64,000 nucleotides of DNA from Nitrosomonadaceae bacterium (lineage in GTDB: Bacteria; Pseudomonadota; Gammaproteobacteria; Burkholderiales; Nitrosomonadaceae). Of the stretch, positions 45,803 to 55,936 are shown in pieces. The number at the start of each line of letters is the position of its first letter. Position 1 is the first letter of the stretch. Position numbers and translations under genes: made by a program. Under the pieces are notes generated by a model. It did not search any database, had not been told where the DNA came from, and saw only the letters and a program-made list of their open reading frames with translations. The stretch is taken from contig PBKR01000034.1 in assembly GCA_002721545.1 (NCBI GenBank), positions 22,408 to 86,407 on the forward strand, given 5' to 3'.

Positions 45803-48304
45803 GTGAAAGGTAAACTAAATTATTTTTCAAAAATCTCATTATATTTACTGGTCATATTTGGGCTAGCAACTATAGCGCAACCTGGTAAAGCTGTTGCCGC
45901 TTCATTAGCTGACGCAGCTAAGGCAGAGACAATAGAAGATGCTGTGGGTCGATCTTCCGGAATAGAGCGGGTTGTAGATGGGGTAGGGAATCTTGTTACA
46001 ACATTAAAAAATGAAACATACAATATTCCTGGCGGCCCATTGAGTGCAGCACTAGAAGAGTATAAAAAACAGACAGGAGTAACTATTGATTATAATGCTT
46101 CTGAACTAGAGGGAATTACAACAGCAGGAGTTAAGGGTTCGCACTCTATAAAGAAAGGGCTTAATCTTATTTTAGAAGGCAGTGGATTTCAAGCAGTTAA
46201 GCAACTGTCGTTAAACCCAATTGCGAGTAGTTATGTAATACAAAAAGCTGCAGTAGCAACAGCATCTGGATCTGTAGAAGGTGCAACAGTGCTTCCAGAA
46301 GTGACTGTGCCTGGTGGTGCTGATTATGGGTATATTGAGCCAAATTTAACAAGTAGCGCTTTAAATAAAGGCCAGAGTATTTTATTACGTGATACCCCAC
46401 AACAGATAACGGTTATATCACAGAAGCAACTTATGGATAGGCAGCCACTTAGCATACAAGATGCTGTCGCATATGTACCAGGTATCGGCTTGTCATCTGG
46501 TGAAGGAAATCGTGATGCACTAGTTTTCCGCGGCCAGAGAAATACTGGTGACTTCTATATTGATGGCGTACGTGATGATGTTCAGCATTTTCGTGATTTT
46601 TACAATATTGAAAAGTTAGAAGTTATAAAAGGGCCAAATGCTTTGATATTTGGTCGTGCTGGTTCAGGTGGTCTATTGAATCGTGTTAGAAAGGAAGCAA
46701 ACTGGAATCCAACGCATCAACTTAAGTTTTCAGGTGGTTCTTATGATCATAAGCGATTCACCTTAGATACAGGTTATGTTTTGAATGATAAAGTGGCTTT
46801 TCGTTTTAATGGGTTATATGAACATTCAGGAAGTCATCGTCATGGAGTTGATATTCAGCGTTATGGTATAGCTCCAACGGTTACTATTAAGCCTACTAAC
46901 AAGACTAAAATTGTCATTCAGGCAGAACTATTTAAAGATGATAGGGTTGGAGACCGAGGAATTCCATCAAAGGATGGTAAGCCATGGAAAGGCGGTCCTA
47001 AAATGAATAGGGATAAATTCTTCGGTAGTGCAAAACTAAGTCCAACAGATACCAATAAAAAATCGATTGGTATGAATATTGAGCATAGATTTACCGATAA
47101 TATAAAGGTTCGTAACCGTCTTGATTATGCGATCTTTGATAAATTTTATCAAAATATCTATGCAAATGGTTCTGTAACAGACGCTAATACAGTAAAGCTT
47201 GGTGCCTACAACGATGAAACTGATCGTGAGAATTTCTTTAATCAAACAGACTTGATTTTGAATTTCAATACCGGTCCGGTCAAGCATAATATGATTACTG
47301 GTGTAGAAGTATTTAGGCAGATTACAGATCAGGTAAGGAACCAAGGCACATTTGCAAGCTCAAATGTCGTTGATGCATTTAATCCTACTTATAATGGCAC
47401 AATGACATGGGCGCTTTATCCTGCCTCAAAAGGAAAAAGTAATCATCGTTACACAACTAGTGGGGTTGGGGTCTATATACAAGATCATATAGAATTGCAT
47501 CCGATGGTACATATGACTGCTGGGATTCGTTACGATAGATTTGAGCAAGATACTCGTAGTAAATATGACAATAGCATGCTTAGATCCAGAGATGATCATA
47601 TATCACCACGCTTTGGGTTGATACTTAAACCCCTCAAAAAAGTGTCTGTTTACGGTAGTTGGAGCATGACACACCAACCAAGAGGTGGAGATCAATTAAA
47701 AAGTTTGAAGGTATCTAATGCCGCACTAGATCCAGAAAGGTTTATTAATATTGAGGGCGGGGTTAAATATGACGTTCTTGAAAGATTATCTTTTACCACC
47801 TCATTCTTCCAGTTATCTCGTACTAATGTGATTCTAACTGGTGAGGAAGCAGGTACAACATATCTAGGTAAGGGTACACAGACCAGAGGTGTAGAAGTTG
47901 GACTAAATGGTAATATAACTGATAAATGGAGTGTTCTCGGTGCATATACCTATATGGAAGGTAAACTTAAATCTGGCCAATCAAATGCTGGTAATACGCT
48001 AAAAGAACTACCTAAGAATATGTACTCTGTATGGAGTCGGTATGACTTTACACCATGGTTCGGCGCTGCATTTGGAGTAGTAGGTCGTAGCGCAATGTTT
48101 ACCAAGGAAAGTAATAAGGTAACCTTGCCATCATACACACGGGTAGATGCTGCTCTGTATGGAAAAATTAATAAATATTTACGGATACAGGCAAATATCC
48201 AGAACCTATTTGATACAAATTATTATGTAGCTTCACATAATGATAACAATATCATGCCAGGTGCTCCTATAACAGGAAGGGTTACTCTTATAGCAACTTA
48301 TTAA
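45803..48304 (+). CDS. TonB-dependent siderophore receptor with STN domain
   Basis: Outer-membrane 22-strand barrel for ferric siderophore uptake. The GTG at 45803 has AGGAGGA 5 nt upstream, giving 833 residues; a longer TTG-initiated frame starts inside RNA element 2 and is rejected. A signal peptide (to about residue 33) precedes an STN/secretin-TonB short domain (about 60-135: YNIPGGPLSAALEEYKKQTG). Then come a plug (DTPQQITVISQKQLMDRQP, IEKLEVIKGPNALIFGRAGSGG) and a barrel ending in Tyr. The family is FhuE/FoxA/FpvA-like. STN domains usually signal to a FecI/FecR pair, but none is nearby. Regulated by the Fur-box promoter and possibly the tandem RNA elements. Confidence 0.93.
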   Translation: MKGKLNYFSKISLYLLVIFGLATIAQPGKAVAASLADAAKAETIEDAVGRSSGIERVVDGVGNLVTTLKNETYNIPGGPLSAALEEYKKQTGVTIDYNASELEGITTAGVKGSHSIKKGLNLILEGSGFQAVKQLSLNPIASSYVIQKAAVATASGSVEGATVLPEVTVPGGADYGYIEPNLTSSALNKGQSILLRDTPQQITVISQKQLMDRQPLSIQDAVAYVPGIGLSSGEGNRDALVFRGQRNTGDFYIDGVRDDVQHFRDFYNIEKLEVIKGPNALIFGRAGSGGLLNRVRKEANWNPTHQLKFSGGSYDHKRFTLDTGYVLNDKVAFRFNGLYEHSGSHRHGVDIQRYGIAPTVTIKPTNKTKIVIQAELFKDDRVGDRGIPSKDGKPWKGGPKMNRDKFFGSAKLSPTDTNKKSIGMNIEHRFTDNIKVRNRLDYAIFDKFYQNIYANGSVTDANTVKLGAYNDETDRENFFNQTDLILNFNTGPVKHNMITGVEVFRQITDQVRNQGTFASSNVVDAFNPTYNGTMTWALYPASKGKSNHRYTTSGVGVYIQDHIELHPMVHMTAGIRYDRFEQDTRSKYDNSMLRSRDDHISPRFGLILKPLKKVSVYGSWSMTHQPRGGDQLKSLKVSNAALDPERFINIEGGVKYDVLERLSFTTSFFQLSRTNVILTGEEAGTTYLGKGTQTRGVEVGLNGNITDKWSVLGAYTYMEGKLKSGQSNAGNTLKELPKNMYSVWSRYDFTPWFGAAFGVVGRSAMFTKESNKVTLPSYTRVDAALYGKINKYLRIQANIQNLFDTNYYVASHNDNNIMPGAPITGRVTLIATY

Positions 48305-48324
48305 TAGTATTCTCTTCTTAGAAC

Positions 48325-48378
48325 AGGTCTCTTTTGAAATTTCATAACTAAAATGGAATTTGACTAGAGACCTTTTTT
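48325..48378 (+). terminator. Intrinsic terminator of the receptor gene
   Basis: AGGTCTCT (48325-48332) pairs perfectly with AGAGACCT (48366-48373), and a second helix continues inside (AAATTTCAT with ATGGAATTT). A run of six T follows (48373-48378). It lies 20 bp after the receptor stop and overlaps the stop of the convergent lipoprotein gene. Confidence 0.88.
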
Positions 48379-48568
48379 AATCTTCACTCTCTTTATCTTC
48401 TTCACCCTCCTCCTCTCTATTAACTAGGTCTGGGGTTATCATATCTACAGTGTTAATAGCAGTTTTTCCCGTATAAATTACAGCTGATCCAGCAACATCT
48501 AAAATCGCAACTGTAGTTGAGCAAGCGTTTAATAACAAAATCAATACCGTAAGAAGTAAAATTTTCAT
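48377..48568 (-). CDS. Small lipoprotein, NF038104 type
   Basis: A 63-residue lipoprotein: MKILLLTVLILLLNAC signal with lipobox Cys16, then STTVAILDVAGSAVIYTGKT and TVDMITPDLVN, and an acidic tail rich in Glu/Asp. This fits the short family I know as NF038104. The function is unknown. Its 3' end shares the terminator hairpin of the receptor gene. Confidence 0.75.
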   Translation of the reverse strand: MKILLLTVLILLLNACSTTVAILDVAGSAVIYTGKTAINTVDMITPDLVNREEEGEEDKESED

Positions 48569-48683
48569 TGATACCTAGCTCCAAACATATACTAATATTC
48601 ATTAATTTCTCTATTGCTTCGTAGTATTATTCCTACTCAATAACTTTTAGTCTGTAAACCATTGTTTTTATAATCTTTTATTT

Positions 48684-49118
48684 TTACTTGGTAACTACTT
48701 GGTAACTCTCAAAATTGCATTGTTTTTTTATTTTACTAATACTAATAGTAGTTTGTATGGTGCATTTAAACTCTTCATGAACATTAATGATATTCTTTGC
48801 ATTTTCAGATGTTATTTTTAAACATTTACATAAATCAAGTGCCTTAATTTGAATTGCTTCTAAAATATTATCTTGTGTCTTATCTGTTAAAATATATAGA
48901 TAAAATATATCAGATAATTCATGTTTCAATTCAATCTCTGCTAGTTGTTGGCATTTAATAATTACTGAATTTGATTTTGATTTCTTAACTTCAACTTTCT
49001 TTTTATTAATTAAGGCATCATAATGCCTTCCTTGCACACATTCCCATCCATTTTCAAGACACATTTCAATATCATAATTGTTTCTAATTTTTAATCATGC
49101 GTCGCCTATTATTTTCAT
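48684..49118 (-). pseudogene. PD-(D/E)XK-like nuclease gene interrupted by TGA at codon 8
   Basis: From an ATG at 49116-49118, with AAGG at SD distance, the frame reads MKIIGDA, then TGA (49095-49097), then LKIRNNYDIEMCLENGWECV and about 115 more residues to a stop at 48684. The TGA could be a mutated TGG (Trp). An ATG at 49062-49064 would restart after it, but has no SD. The GRHYDALI...KKVEVKKSKSNS stretch resembles the D-(E)xK active site of PD-(D/E)XK nucleases such as type II restriction enzymes. No partner methylase is present. Possible outcomes: dead gene or truncated reinitiated protein. Low-complexity, AT-rich and directly beyond the 3' end of guaA, a known island insertion point. Confidence 0.5.
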
Positions 49119-49176
49119 TTGTATACCTTATTGCTTTAAATGCTACTAAGTTATTGATTTTAAACGATTTTTTCGT

Positions 49177-50739
49177 CTATTCCCATTCAATAGTTGATGG
49201 GGGTTTACCAGAAATATCGTAAACAACACGGTTTATCCCTGGAACTTCGTTGATAATACGATTTGAAATCTTATGTAATAGCGTGTAAGGAAGCTCTGCC
49301 CATTCAGCAGTCATAAAATCCTGTGTTTTAACTGCTCTTAACGCTATAACGTACTCGTACGTACGTCCATCTCCCATTACTCCAACTGACTTGACTGGTA
49401 GAAATACAGCAAAAGCCTGTGATATTTTTTCATACCACCCTGCAGAACGTAATTCTTCTATATATATTGCATCAGCTCTTCGTAATAATTCTGCATATTC
49501 ATATTTTATTTCACCAAGGATACGGACTCCTAAACCGGGTCCTGGGAAAGGATGACGAAACACTATATCATGTGCTAATCCTAGTACTAATCCAAGTTCC
49601 CGCACTTCGTCTTTAAACAATTCACGTAATGGTTCAAGTAATTTCAAATGCAAAGAATCTGGAAGGCCTCCAACGTTATGGTGAGATTTAATAGTATTAG
49701 CTTTCTTATTTTTGCTGCCAGCAGATTCAATTACATCAGGATAAATTGTTCCCTGTGCAAGCCATTTTGCATTATTTATTTTTGATGATTCTAGCTGAAA
49801 TACTTCAACAAATTCACGCCCAATGATACGCCTTTTTTGTTCTGGGTCAGAAATTCCATGTAATTCTTTTAGAAAGGTTTTACTTGCATCTATATGTATA
49901 ATTTTTAATCCGATATTCTTAGAGAAGGTATTCATGACATGCTCAGCCTCATTCAGGCGTAATAAGCCATTGTCTACGAATACACAAGTAAGTTGCTTGC
50001 CTATAGCAAGGTGAATTAGAGTTGCTGCAACAGATGAATCCACACCGCCTGATAGCCCAAGAATAACTTCCTCTTTTCCTACCTCAGAGCGAATCTTAGC
50101 AACTGCATCTGACACATAATCAGGCATATTCCAGTCATAACCAAGGCTACAGATATCATGGACAAAACGGTTTATAATCTTTTTCCCTGTAGGTGTATGT
50201 GTAACTTCAGGATGAAATTGTAAGCCGTAGAATTTGTTTTCCTCATCAGCCATGGCAGCGATTGGGGCTGCATCATTGCTAGCTATAATTTTAAAGCCAG
50301 GAGGTGTCTTAGTGACCTTATCGCCATGACTCATCCACACACTTAGAGGCTTACAGCTGCTCCCATTTATTGAATCTTTAATATGGCCTAGTAGCTTTGT
50401 TTGCTCCTGAATATAAATTCTTGCATGACCAAATTCTCGTATATTTGATATTTCAACTGCCCCACCAAGCTGTGCTGCAATTGTTTGCATTCCATAGCAG
50501 ATACCTAATATTGGAATACCTAGTTTAAATATTATTTGTGGGGCACGGGGAGTTTCGCTATTTGTGGTAGAAGCAGGACCCCCTGATAAAATTATCCCGT
50601 TAGGAGAGAACTCAGTAATAAATTGATCTGTTATATCAAAAGGATGAATTTCACAATATACATTAGTCTCCCGAACTCGCCTTGCAATTAACTGGGAGTA
50701 TTGAGAACCAAAATCTAGGATTAAAATTTTCTGTTGCAT
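49177..50739 (-). CDS. guaA: GMP synthase (glutamine-hydrolysing)
   Basis: Last step of GMP synthesis: amination of XMP with glutamine and ATP. The 520-residue protein has a class I glutamine amidotransferase domain (residues 1-200) with nucleophile Cys81 in GICYGMQ and FHPEVTHT. The PP-loop ATPase follows ([13 protein letters not shown]), and then the dimerisation domain ending KPPSTIEWE. It lies 14 bp after guaB in one operon. Its 3' end is a common integration site of genomic islands in other bacteria; a broken nuclease-like gene follows here. Confidence 0.98.
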   Translation of the reverse strand: MQQKILILDFGSQYSQLIARRVRETNVYCEIHPFDITDQFITEFSPNGIILSGGPASTTNSETPRAPQIIFKLGIPILGICYGMQTIAAQLGGAVEISNIREFGHARIYIQEQTKLLGHIKDSINGSSCKPLSVWMSHGDKVTKTPPGFKIIASNDAAPIAAMADEENKFYGLQFHPEVTHTPTGKKIINRFVHDICSLGYDWNMPDYVSDAVAKIRSEVGKEEVILGLSGGVDSSVAATLIHLAIGKQLTCVFVDNGLLRLNEAEHVMNTFSKNIGLKIIHIDASKTFLKELHGISDPEQKRRIIGREFVEVFQLESSKINNAKWLAQGTIYPDVIESAGSKNKKANTIKSHHNVGGLPDSLHLKLLEPLRELFKDEVRELGLVLGLAHDIVFRHPFPGPGLGVRILGEIKYEYAELLRRADAIYIEELRSAGWYEKISQAFAVFLPVKSVGVMGDGRTYEYVIALRAVKTQDFMTAEWAELPYTLLHKISNRIINEVPGINRVVYDISGKPPSTIEWE

Positions 50740-50753
50740 GTGGGGGTTAGCCC

Positions 50754-52214
50754 CTATTCAACATGGTAATTTGGAGCTTCCTTGGTAATCTGCACATCAT
50801 GAACATGAGACTCCCGAATACCGGCTGATGTGATCTCAACAAATTCGGCTTTTTTATGCATATCATTAATAGTTTCACAACCAAGGTAGCCCATTCCTGA
50901 ACGTACTCCACCAATAAGTTGATGGATTACTGCTATAACACTACCTTTAAAAGGAACTCGTCCTTCAACACCCTCAGGAACTAATTTATCAGTATTACTT
51001 TCACTATCTTGAAAATATCGATCACTAGATCCTTGTTGCATAGCAGAGACCGATCCCATACCACGATAAGTTTTATAAGAGCGTCCTTGGAATAATTCAA
51101 TGTCGCCAGGTGCTTCTTCAGTCCCTGCTAACAGGCCACCTAGCATTACAGAGTTTGCTCCTGCAGCCAGGGCTTTTGCAATATCACCTGAATAACGTAC
51201 CCCACCATCTGCAATTGTTGGAATGCCGCTTCCATTTAGTGCGGAAGATACATTATTGATTGCTGTAATTTGTGGCACACCAACGCCAGCAACAATACGC
51301 GTTGTGCAAATAGAGCCAGGTCCAATTCCAATTTTTACGCCATCAACACCATGATCAGCTAATGCCTTTGCGGCATCAGCAGTAGCAATATTTCCGCCTA
51401 TAATTTGGATATCTGGAAATTGTTTTTTAACTCGTAGTATTTTATTAAGTACTCCTTGGGTATGGCCATGTGCAGTGTCTACGATAATTACATCAACACC
51501 AGCCTCAGCTAATTTCTCTGCCCTAACATCATCTTCTTTACTTATGCCAATTGCTGCTCCAACACGTAGACGCCCCTGTTCATCCTTGCAAGCATCGGGG
51601 TGTTCAGAAGTTTTGGTAATATCTTTAACAGTAATTAGTCCGCGCAGCTCAAAATCATCATTTACTACTAATACTCTTTCTAGACGATGTTTATGTAATA
51701 GCGCCATTGCTTCTTCTCTAGTAGTACCTTCTTTTACTGTTATCAGCTGATTCTTTGGGACCATAATGTTACTTATTGGCTGATCCAAATTAGTTTCAAA
51801 ACGTAAGTCTCGATTTGTGATAATACCAACTATAGTTTGTCCTTCAACTACTGGTAGACCAGATATCTTATGTTTTTGAGTAAGGCCAAGTACTTCCCGT
51901 ACGGTCATTTGGGGAGGAATTGTAATGGGGTCTTTTACTATTCCACTTTCAAATCGCTTAACTTTAGCTACATGAGATGCCTGTAATTCAGGAGACATAT
52001 TTTTGTGGATGATACCAATCCCACCTTCTTGAGCAAGAATAATAGCAAGCTTTGCTTCTGTAACTGTATCCATTGCAGCAGAAACTAATGGTATATTAAG
52101 AGAGATAGTACGAGTAAGCTGAGTCGAAAGATTTACGTTACGTGGTAAAACTACAGAATGAGCAGGCAATAGTAAAACATCATCAAATGTTAGTGCTTTC
52201 TGAGCCAGTCGCAT
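50754..52214 (-). CDS. guaB: Inosine-5'-monophosphate dehydrogenase
   Basis: Oxidises IMP to XMP with NAD, the committed step to guanine nucleotides. The 486-residue protein starts [20 protein letters not shown]. Two CBS domains are inserted (about residues 95-205), and the catalytic Cys loop [18 protein letters not shown] is intact. The ATG at 52214 is preferred over a start 54 bp upstream by family N-terminus. The 270-bp gap upstream to rnfH holds nothing I recognise. Confidence 0.98.
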   Translation of the reverse strand: MRLAQKALTFDDVLLLPAHSVVLPRNVNLSTQLTRTISLNIPLVSAAMDTVTEAKLAIILAQEGGIGIIHKNMSPELQASHVAKVKRFESGIVKDPITIPPQMTVREVLGLTQKHKISGLPVVEGQTIVGIITNRDLRFETNLDQPISNIMVPKNQLITVKEGTTREEAMALLHKHRLERVLVVNDDFELRGLITVKDITKTSEHPDACKDEQGRLRVGAAIGISKEDDVRAEKLAEAGVDVIIVDTAHGHTQGVLNKILRVKKQFPDIQIIGGNIATADAAKALADHGVDGVKIGIGPGSICTTRIVAGVGVPQITAINNVSSALNGSGIPTIADGGVRYSGDIAKALAAGANSVMLGGLLAGTEEAPGDIELFQGRSYKTYRGMGSVSAMQQGSSDRYFQDSESNTDKLVPEGVEGRVPFKGSVIAVIHQLIGGVRSGMGYLGCETINDMHKKAEFVEITSAGIRESHVHDVQITKEAPNYHVE

Positions 52215-52486
52215 GATAATGATCCCTTGCAAAGGGTAATTATATCTAATCCTTATAGCTGAGGGCAAATTTGCTTGTTAAATATAGTGAATATTCGTAT
52301 TTTCTAGTTTATCAGTTAGAGTTATAACATTATGTTTGTCCAGAATAAATGGATGTTTTATCTATATGTGTTCAACATCTGCCTGAGGTATCAACTTAGC
52401 CAATCCATAAAAGAATAGTAGTAATAATTATCATGTTATCTTATATGATTAAGCGGTATTAAGTCTTTTTTTCATCATCTGCAGGT

Positions 52487-52786
52487 TTAATATTTCTTAT
52501 TTAAAATAGATTTCCTTATCCGTTTTCTACGTTTTTCTTTTGGATCAATAGTTATAGGCCTATAAATTTCTATACGATCATGATTATGTAAGATTGTTTC
52601 AGATTTAACTAATTTACCAAATATGCCTAAACTCATATTATGTCGTTGAGTCTCAGAAAGTTTATTATAGATATTGGAGGATTGTATGGCTTGTGCGACA
52701 GTTGTCCCGTTAGGTATTTTTAGATATTCTAGGACTTGATCTTCAGGAAGGGCATAAACAACCTCAATTTCTATCAGTTCACTCAT
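52487..52786 (-). CDS. rnfH: RnfH family ubiquitin-fold protein
   Basis: A 99-residue beta-grasp protein (IEIEVVYALPEDQVLEYLKIPNGTTVAQAI, LHNHDRIEIYRPITIDPKEKRRKR) of the RnfH/YfjF family. It lies directly after ratA with a 4-bp ATGA overlap, the usual ratA-rnfH pair. Role unclear: proposed toxin-antitoxin-like pairing with RatA is not established. Confidence 0.9.
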   Translation of the reverse strand: MSELIEIEVVYALPEDQVLEYLKIPNGTTVAQAIQSSNIYNKLSETQRHNMSLGIFGKLVKSETILHNHDRIEIYRPITIDPKEKRRKRIRKSILNKKY

Positions 52787-53217
52787 TTTCCGTAGACATT
52801 CTCTGCATGCTTAATAAATGCATCCACAAAGCTATTAGCAATCATATAAAACACTGGCCCTACTAAGTGTTCTAACAGCTTATTTGAGAAGATATAATCT
52901 AATTGGAACTCTATTTTGCAGGCATTTTTATCTAGTGGAATAAATTTCCAATATCCATCTAGGCTTTTGAATGGACCATTAAGCAGCGTCATTTCAATTA
53001 ATTCGGGAGGGTGACGAGTATTTTTAGTAGTGAAGCTGTGTTTGACAGTAAGATAATCAATTTTAACAGTTGCATGTGTAACATTATTACCTTGTACGCT
53101 AACAGAAGATCCACCGCACCAAGGAAGAAAATTAGGATAATCTTCTACTTTATCTACCAATGTAAACATTTGGCTTGCAGAGTGATTTACCAGAACTGAT
53201 TTTTTGATGTGCGCCAT
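52783..53217 (-). CDS. ratA: Ribosome association toxin RatA / COQ10-type START protein
   Basis: A 144-residue START-domain protein beginning MAHIKKSVLVNHSASQMFTLVDKVEDYPNFLPWC. E. coli RatA has been reported to block 70S formation; the relatives (COQ10) bind coenzyme Q and support respiration, which may be the core role. The ATG at 53217 is used instead of 53322, which overlaps smpB. Overlaps rnfH by 4 bp and is divergent from smpB. Confidence 0.9.
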   Translation of the reverse strand: MAHIKKSVLVNHSASQMFTLVDKVEDYPNFLPWCGGSSVSVQGNNVTHATVKIDYLTVKHSFTTKNTRHPPELIEMTLLNGPFKSLDGYWKFIPLDKNACKIEFQLDYIFSNKLLEHLVGPVFYMIANSFVDAFIKHAENVYGK

Positions 53218-53307
53218 AAGTTCAATTATTATCTCAATAAGAGCTAATAATGAAAAGCTGTTAAAATACACTAAACCTACGCGAAACTCACTTGTTTTGT
53301 TCTTTGC

Positions 53308-53751
53308 ATGAGTATAATTCAAAATAAAAAAGCTTTTTATGATTACTTTATCGAGGAAAGATATGAATCTGGCGTAGTATTTGAGGGCTGGGAAGTAAAG
53401 TCGGTTAGGGCAGGGCGTGTGCAGTTAAAAGAAGCTTATGTGATTGTTCGTAAAAGTGAATTATATCTTTTAGGGTGTAACATTAGCCCTTTGTCGACTG
53501 CATCTACTCATATAAAACCTGATCCAACACGTACGCGTAAGTTGTTATTACATGCTGAGGAGATTAAGAGGCTTATTGGTAAAGTAGATCGAGCTGGATA
53601 TACCCTTGTGCCGTTAGATATGCATTATAAGTCTGGTAAAATTAAACTTGAAATTGGCCTGGCTAAAGGAAAAAAACAGCACGATAAGCGTGAATCCGAG
53701 AAACAGAAGGAATGGGTACGAGACCGACAACGCCTTCTAAGAATGAAATAG
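53308..53751 (+). CDS. smpB: SsrA-binding protein SmpB
   Basis: Partner of tmRNA in ribosome rescue. The 147-residue protein has [27 protein letters not shown] and the basic tail [19 protein letters not shown] that binds the decoding centre. All normal. No ssrA gene is seen in the window. Divergent from ratA, 13 bp before ctaA. Confidence 0.97.
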   Translation: MSIIQNKKAFYDYFIEERYESGVVFEGWEVKSVRAGRVQLKEAYVIVRKSELYLLGCNISPLSTASTHIKPDPTRTRKLLLHAEEIKRLIGKVDRAGYTLVPLDMHYKSGKIKLEIGLAKGKKQHDKRESEKQKEWVRDRQRLLRMK

Positions 53752-53764
53752 TATCTTAAATTTA

Positions 53765-54775
53765 ATGCAGAAACCTATAGCAATTTGGCTTTTAATTTGC
53801 TGTGCTTTAGTATTCGCCATGGTTGTCGTGGGTGGTGTTACACGACTCACAGATTCTGGACTCTCTATGGTTGAGTGGAAGCCTATTGTTGGCACAATTC
53901 CCCCTATTACTGAAAGTGACTGGGAAGAAGTTTTCAAGAAATATCATGAAACACCTCAATATAAAGAAGTCAATAAAGGTATGAGCACTGAAGAATTTAA
54001 AGGTATCTTTTGGTGGGAATATGCTCATCGGGTATTGGGGCGCGTTATTGGTTTAGTATTCTTTGTCCCATTTTTAGTTTTTCTTGTGCGCAGAAAAATT
54101 GACTGGCTTTTAGGTTTTAAGCTTGGAGGTATTTTTCTATTAGGCGGATTACAGGGGCTAATGGGCTGGTATATGGTGAAAAGTGGGTTAATAGATGACC
54201 CTCATGTTAGTCAATACCGCTTAACAGCTCATTTGAGTCTGGCATTTATTATACATGCTGCTATGTTTCATGTGGCTCTAGGGCTATTGGATCCGAATAG
54301 CAGGCTAGATATAAGTAAAGAACTTAGAAGCTTACAACTTTTTATTAAAGTGCTTATTGGTATAATTTTTCTTATGGTCCTATCTGGGGGCTTTGTTGCT
54401 GGTATTCGTGCGGGCCTAGCTTACAATACTTTTCCTTTAATGAATGGTAATTTTATTCCACCTGAAATATTTATGTTAGAGCCTTGGTATCGTAATTTTT
54501 TTGAGAATATGGCAACGGTTCAATTTGACCACCGTATGATTGCTTGGATACTAGCAATACTCATTCCTATTTTTTGGTATAAATCTAGGCGACTTATACT
54601 ACCAAGCTCTGCTCGTTTTGTTTGCAACTTATTTCTAATTATGTTGGTAATACAGATATGTTTAGGGATAGCTACATTATTAATGGTCGTGCCTTTACCT
54701 TTAGCAGCATCTCATCAGGCTGGTGCGATGTTGTTATTTACAGTAGCTATTTGGGTAAATCACAAATTACGCTAA
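53765..54775 (+). CDS. ctaA: Haem A synthase, COX15/CtaA family
   Basis: Membrane enzyme oxidising haem O to haem A for cytochrome aa3 oxidase. The 336-residue protein has eight helices and the four conserved His at 88 (YAHRVLGR), 156 (TAHLSLA), 256 (FDHRMIA) and 317 (ASHQAG). The [20 protein letters not shown]-terminal segment is of the COX15 (mitochondrial/alphaproteobacterial) type. It lies between smpB and hisC instead of the usual cox cluster. This type in a betaproteobacterial background is worth noting. Confidence 0.92.
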   Translation: MQKPIAIWLLICCALVFAMVVVGGVTRLTDSGLSMVEWKPIVGTIPPITESDWEEVFKKYHETPQYKEVNKGMSTEEFKGIFWWEYAHRVLGRVIGLVFFVPFLVFLVRRKIDWLLGFKLGGIFLLGGLQGLMGWYMVKSGLIDDPHVSQYRLTAHLSLAFIIHAAMFHVALGLLDPNSRLDISKELRSLQLFIKVLIGIIFLMVLSGGFVAGIRAGLAYNTFPLMNGNFIPPEIFMLEPWYRNFFENMATVQFDHRMIAWILAILIPIFWYKSRRLILPSSARFVCNLFLIMLVIQICLGIATLLMVVPLPLAASHQAGAMLLFTVAIWVNHKLR

Positions 54776-54823
54776 TTACATATCTGTTATAAATAAATTT
54801 CATCCGTATATTCAACAAAGCTT

Positions 54824-55906
54824 ATGCCAAATATATCAGATCGATTTGTCCGTTCAGAAATACTCAGGCTCTTGCCTTATCATGTGCCGCCATCATCCGG
54901 CATGATTAAACTAGATGCTATGGAGAATCCTTATTCTTTACCTGATGTACTTCGCAAAGAGATTGCGCAACTTGTCGCAGCTATTACAACCAATCGTTAT
55001 CCTGATTCCAGCTGTGCTTCATTAAAGGCTATTTTATGCGAAACGATGGAAGTTCCTTCTGAGATGGATATTATTTTAGGTAATGGCTCGGATGAAATTA
55101 TACAAATTATCGCATTATCTTTAGCTAAGCCAGGTGCAATATTAATGAGCATTGAGCCATCATTTATAATGTTTCGTATGATAGCTGCCTATACTAATAT
55201 GAAATATGTTGGTATTCCACTTAGGGCTAATTTTGAATTAGACTTGGATTTCATGCTAGAAGCTATTCTTAAGCACCAACCCGCAGTAATTTTTATTGCC
55301 TATCCTAATAATCCAACAGGAAATTTATTTGATGTGGAGGCTGTTTCACGTATTATTGAATCTGCTCCTGGTGTGGTTGTCATAGATGAGGCTTATCATG
55401 CTTTTGCTGATTCAAGTTTCATAGGAAAACTTTCTGAGTATCCTAATTTGCTATTGATGCGTACACTCTCTAAACTTGGGCTTGCAGGATTAAGGTTGGG
55501 GTTTCTTGTAGGTAGAACAGAATGGTTAATGCAACTAGAAAAAATTAGATTACCGTATAATATAGGTATTTTGACACAAGTAGTAGCAAAAAAAATATTG
55601 CAGCACCCTGATATTTTGCAGGATCAGGTTCAAGCAATTAAGGCTGAACGAGTTGCTATGAATAGAAATTTGAATGTATTAGATGGAGTTGAAGCTTTTC
55701 CATCGGATGCAAATTTTATATTGTTCCGTATTAGAAAAGCGAGCAAAATTTTCTCAGGGTTAAAACAGCGTAATATACTAATCAAGAATCTTGATGGATC
55801 GCATCCTTTACTAAAAAATTGTTTGCGAGTAACAATTGGGACGCCTGATGAAAACAGGCAATTTTTACGGGCGCTACAGGAATGTATTATGAAAGTAGGT
55901 AATTAA
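54824..55906 (+). CDS. hisC: Histidinol-phosphate aminotransferase
   Basis: PLP enzyme converting imidazole-acetol phosphate and glutamate to histidinol phosphate. The 360-residue fold-type I protein has [10 protein letters not shown], the DEAYHAFA Asp/Tyr segment and the PLP-Lys in [13 protein letters not shown]. First gene of a hisC-B-H-A-F-I-E cluster; 30 bp to hisB. Confidence 0.96.
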   Translation: MPNISDRFVRSEILRLLPYHVPPSSGMIKLDAMENPYSLPDVLRKEIAQLVAAITTNRYPDSSCASLKAILCETMEVPSEMDIILGNGSDEIIQIIALSLAKPGAILMSIEPSFIMFRMIAAYTNMKYVGIPLRANFELDLDFMLEAILKHQPAVIFIAYPNNPTGNLFDVEAVSRIIESAPGVVVIDEAYHAFADSSFIGKLSEYPNLLLMRTLSKLGLAGLRLGFLVGRTEWLMQLEKIRLPYNIGILTQVVAKKILQHPDILQDQVQAIKAERVAMNRNLNVLDGVEAFPSDANFILFRIRKASKIFSGLKQRNILIKNLDGSHPLLKNCLRVTIGTPDENRQFLRALQECIMKVGN

Positions 55907-55936
55907 TTTTATCAATTTTTAGGTATTAAAATTCTC

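Noticed and set aside
45627..45839. Minus-strand 70-codon frame across the receptor leader
   Set aside because: It runs through RNA element 2 and the start of the receptor gene, has no family match, and is explained by the repeat's sequence.
49020..49180. Direct repeat of the guaA 3' end marking an island boundary
   Set aside because: Only a short TTCCCAT similarity inside the nuclease-like gene; too short to call an attachment site.
52215..52486. A DUF4124-type gene between guaB and rnfH, as in some relatives
   Set aside because: No frame longer than a few dozen codons and no signal peptide or CW motif; left as an empty gap.
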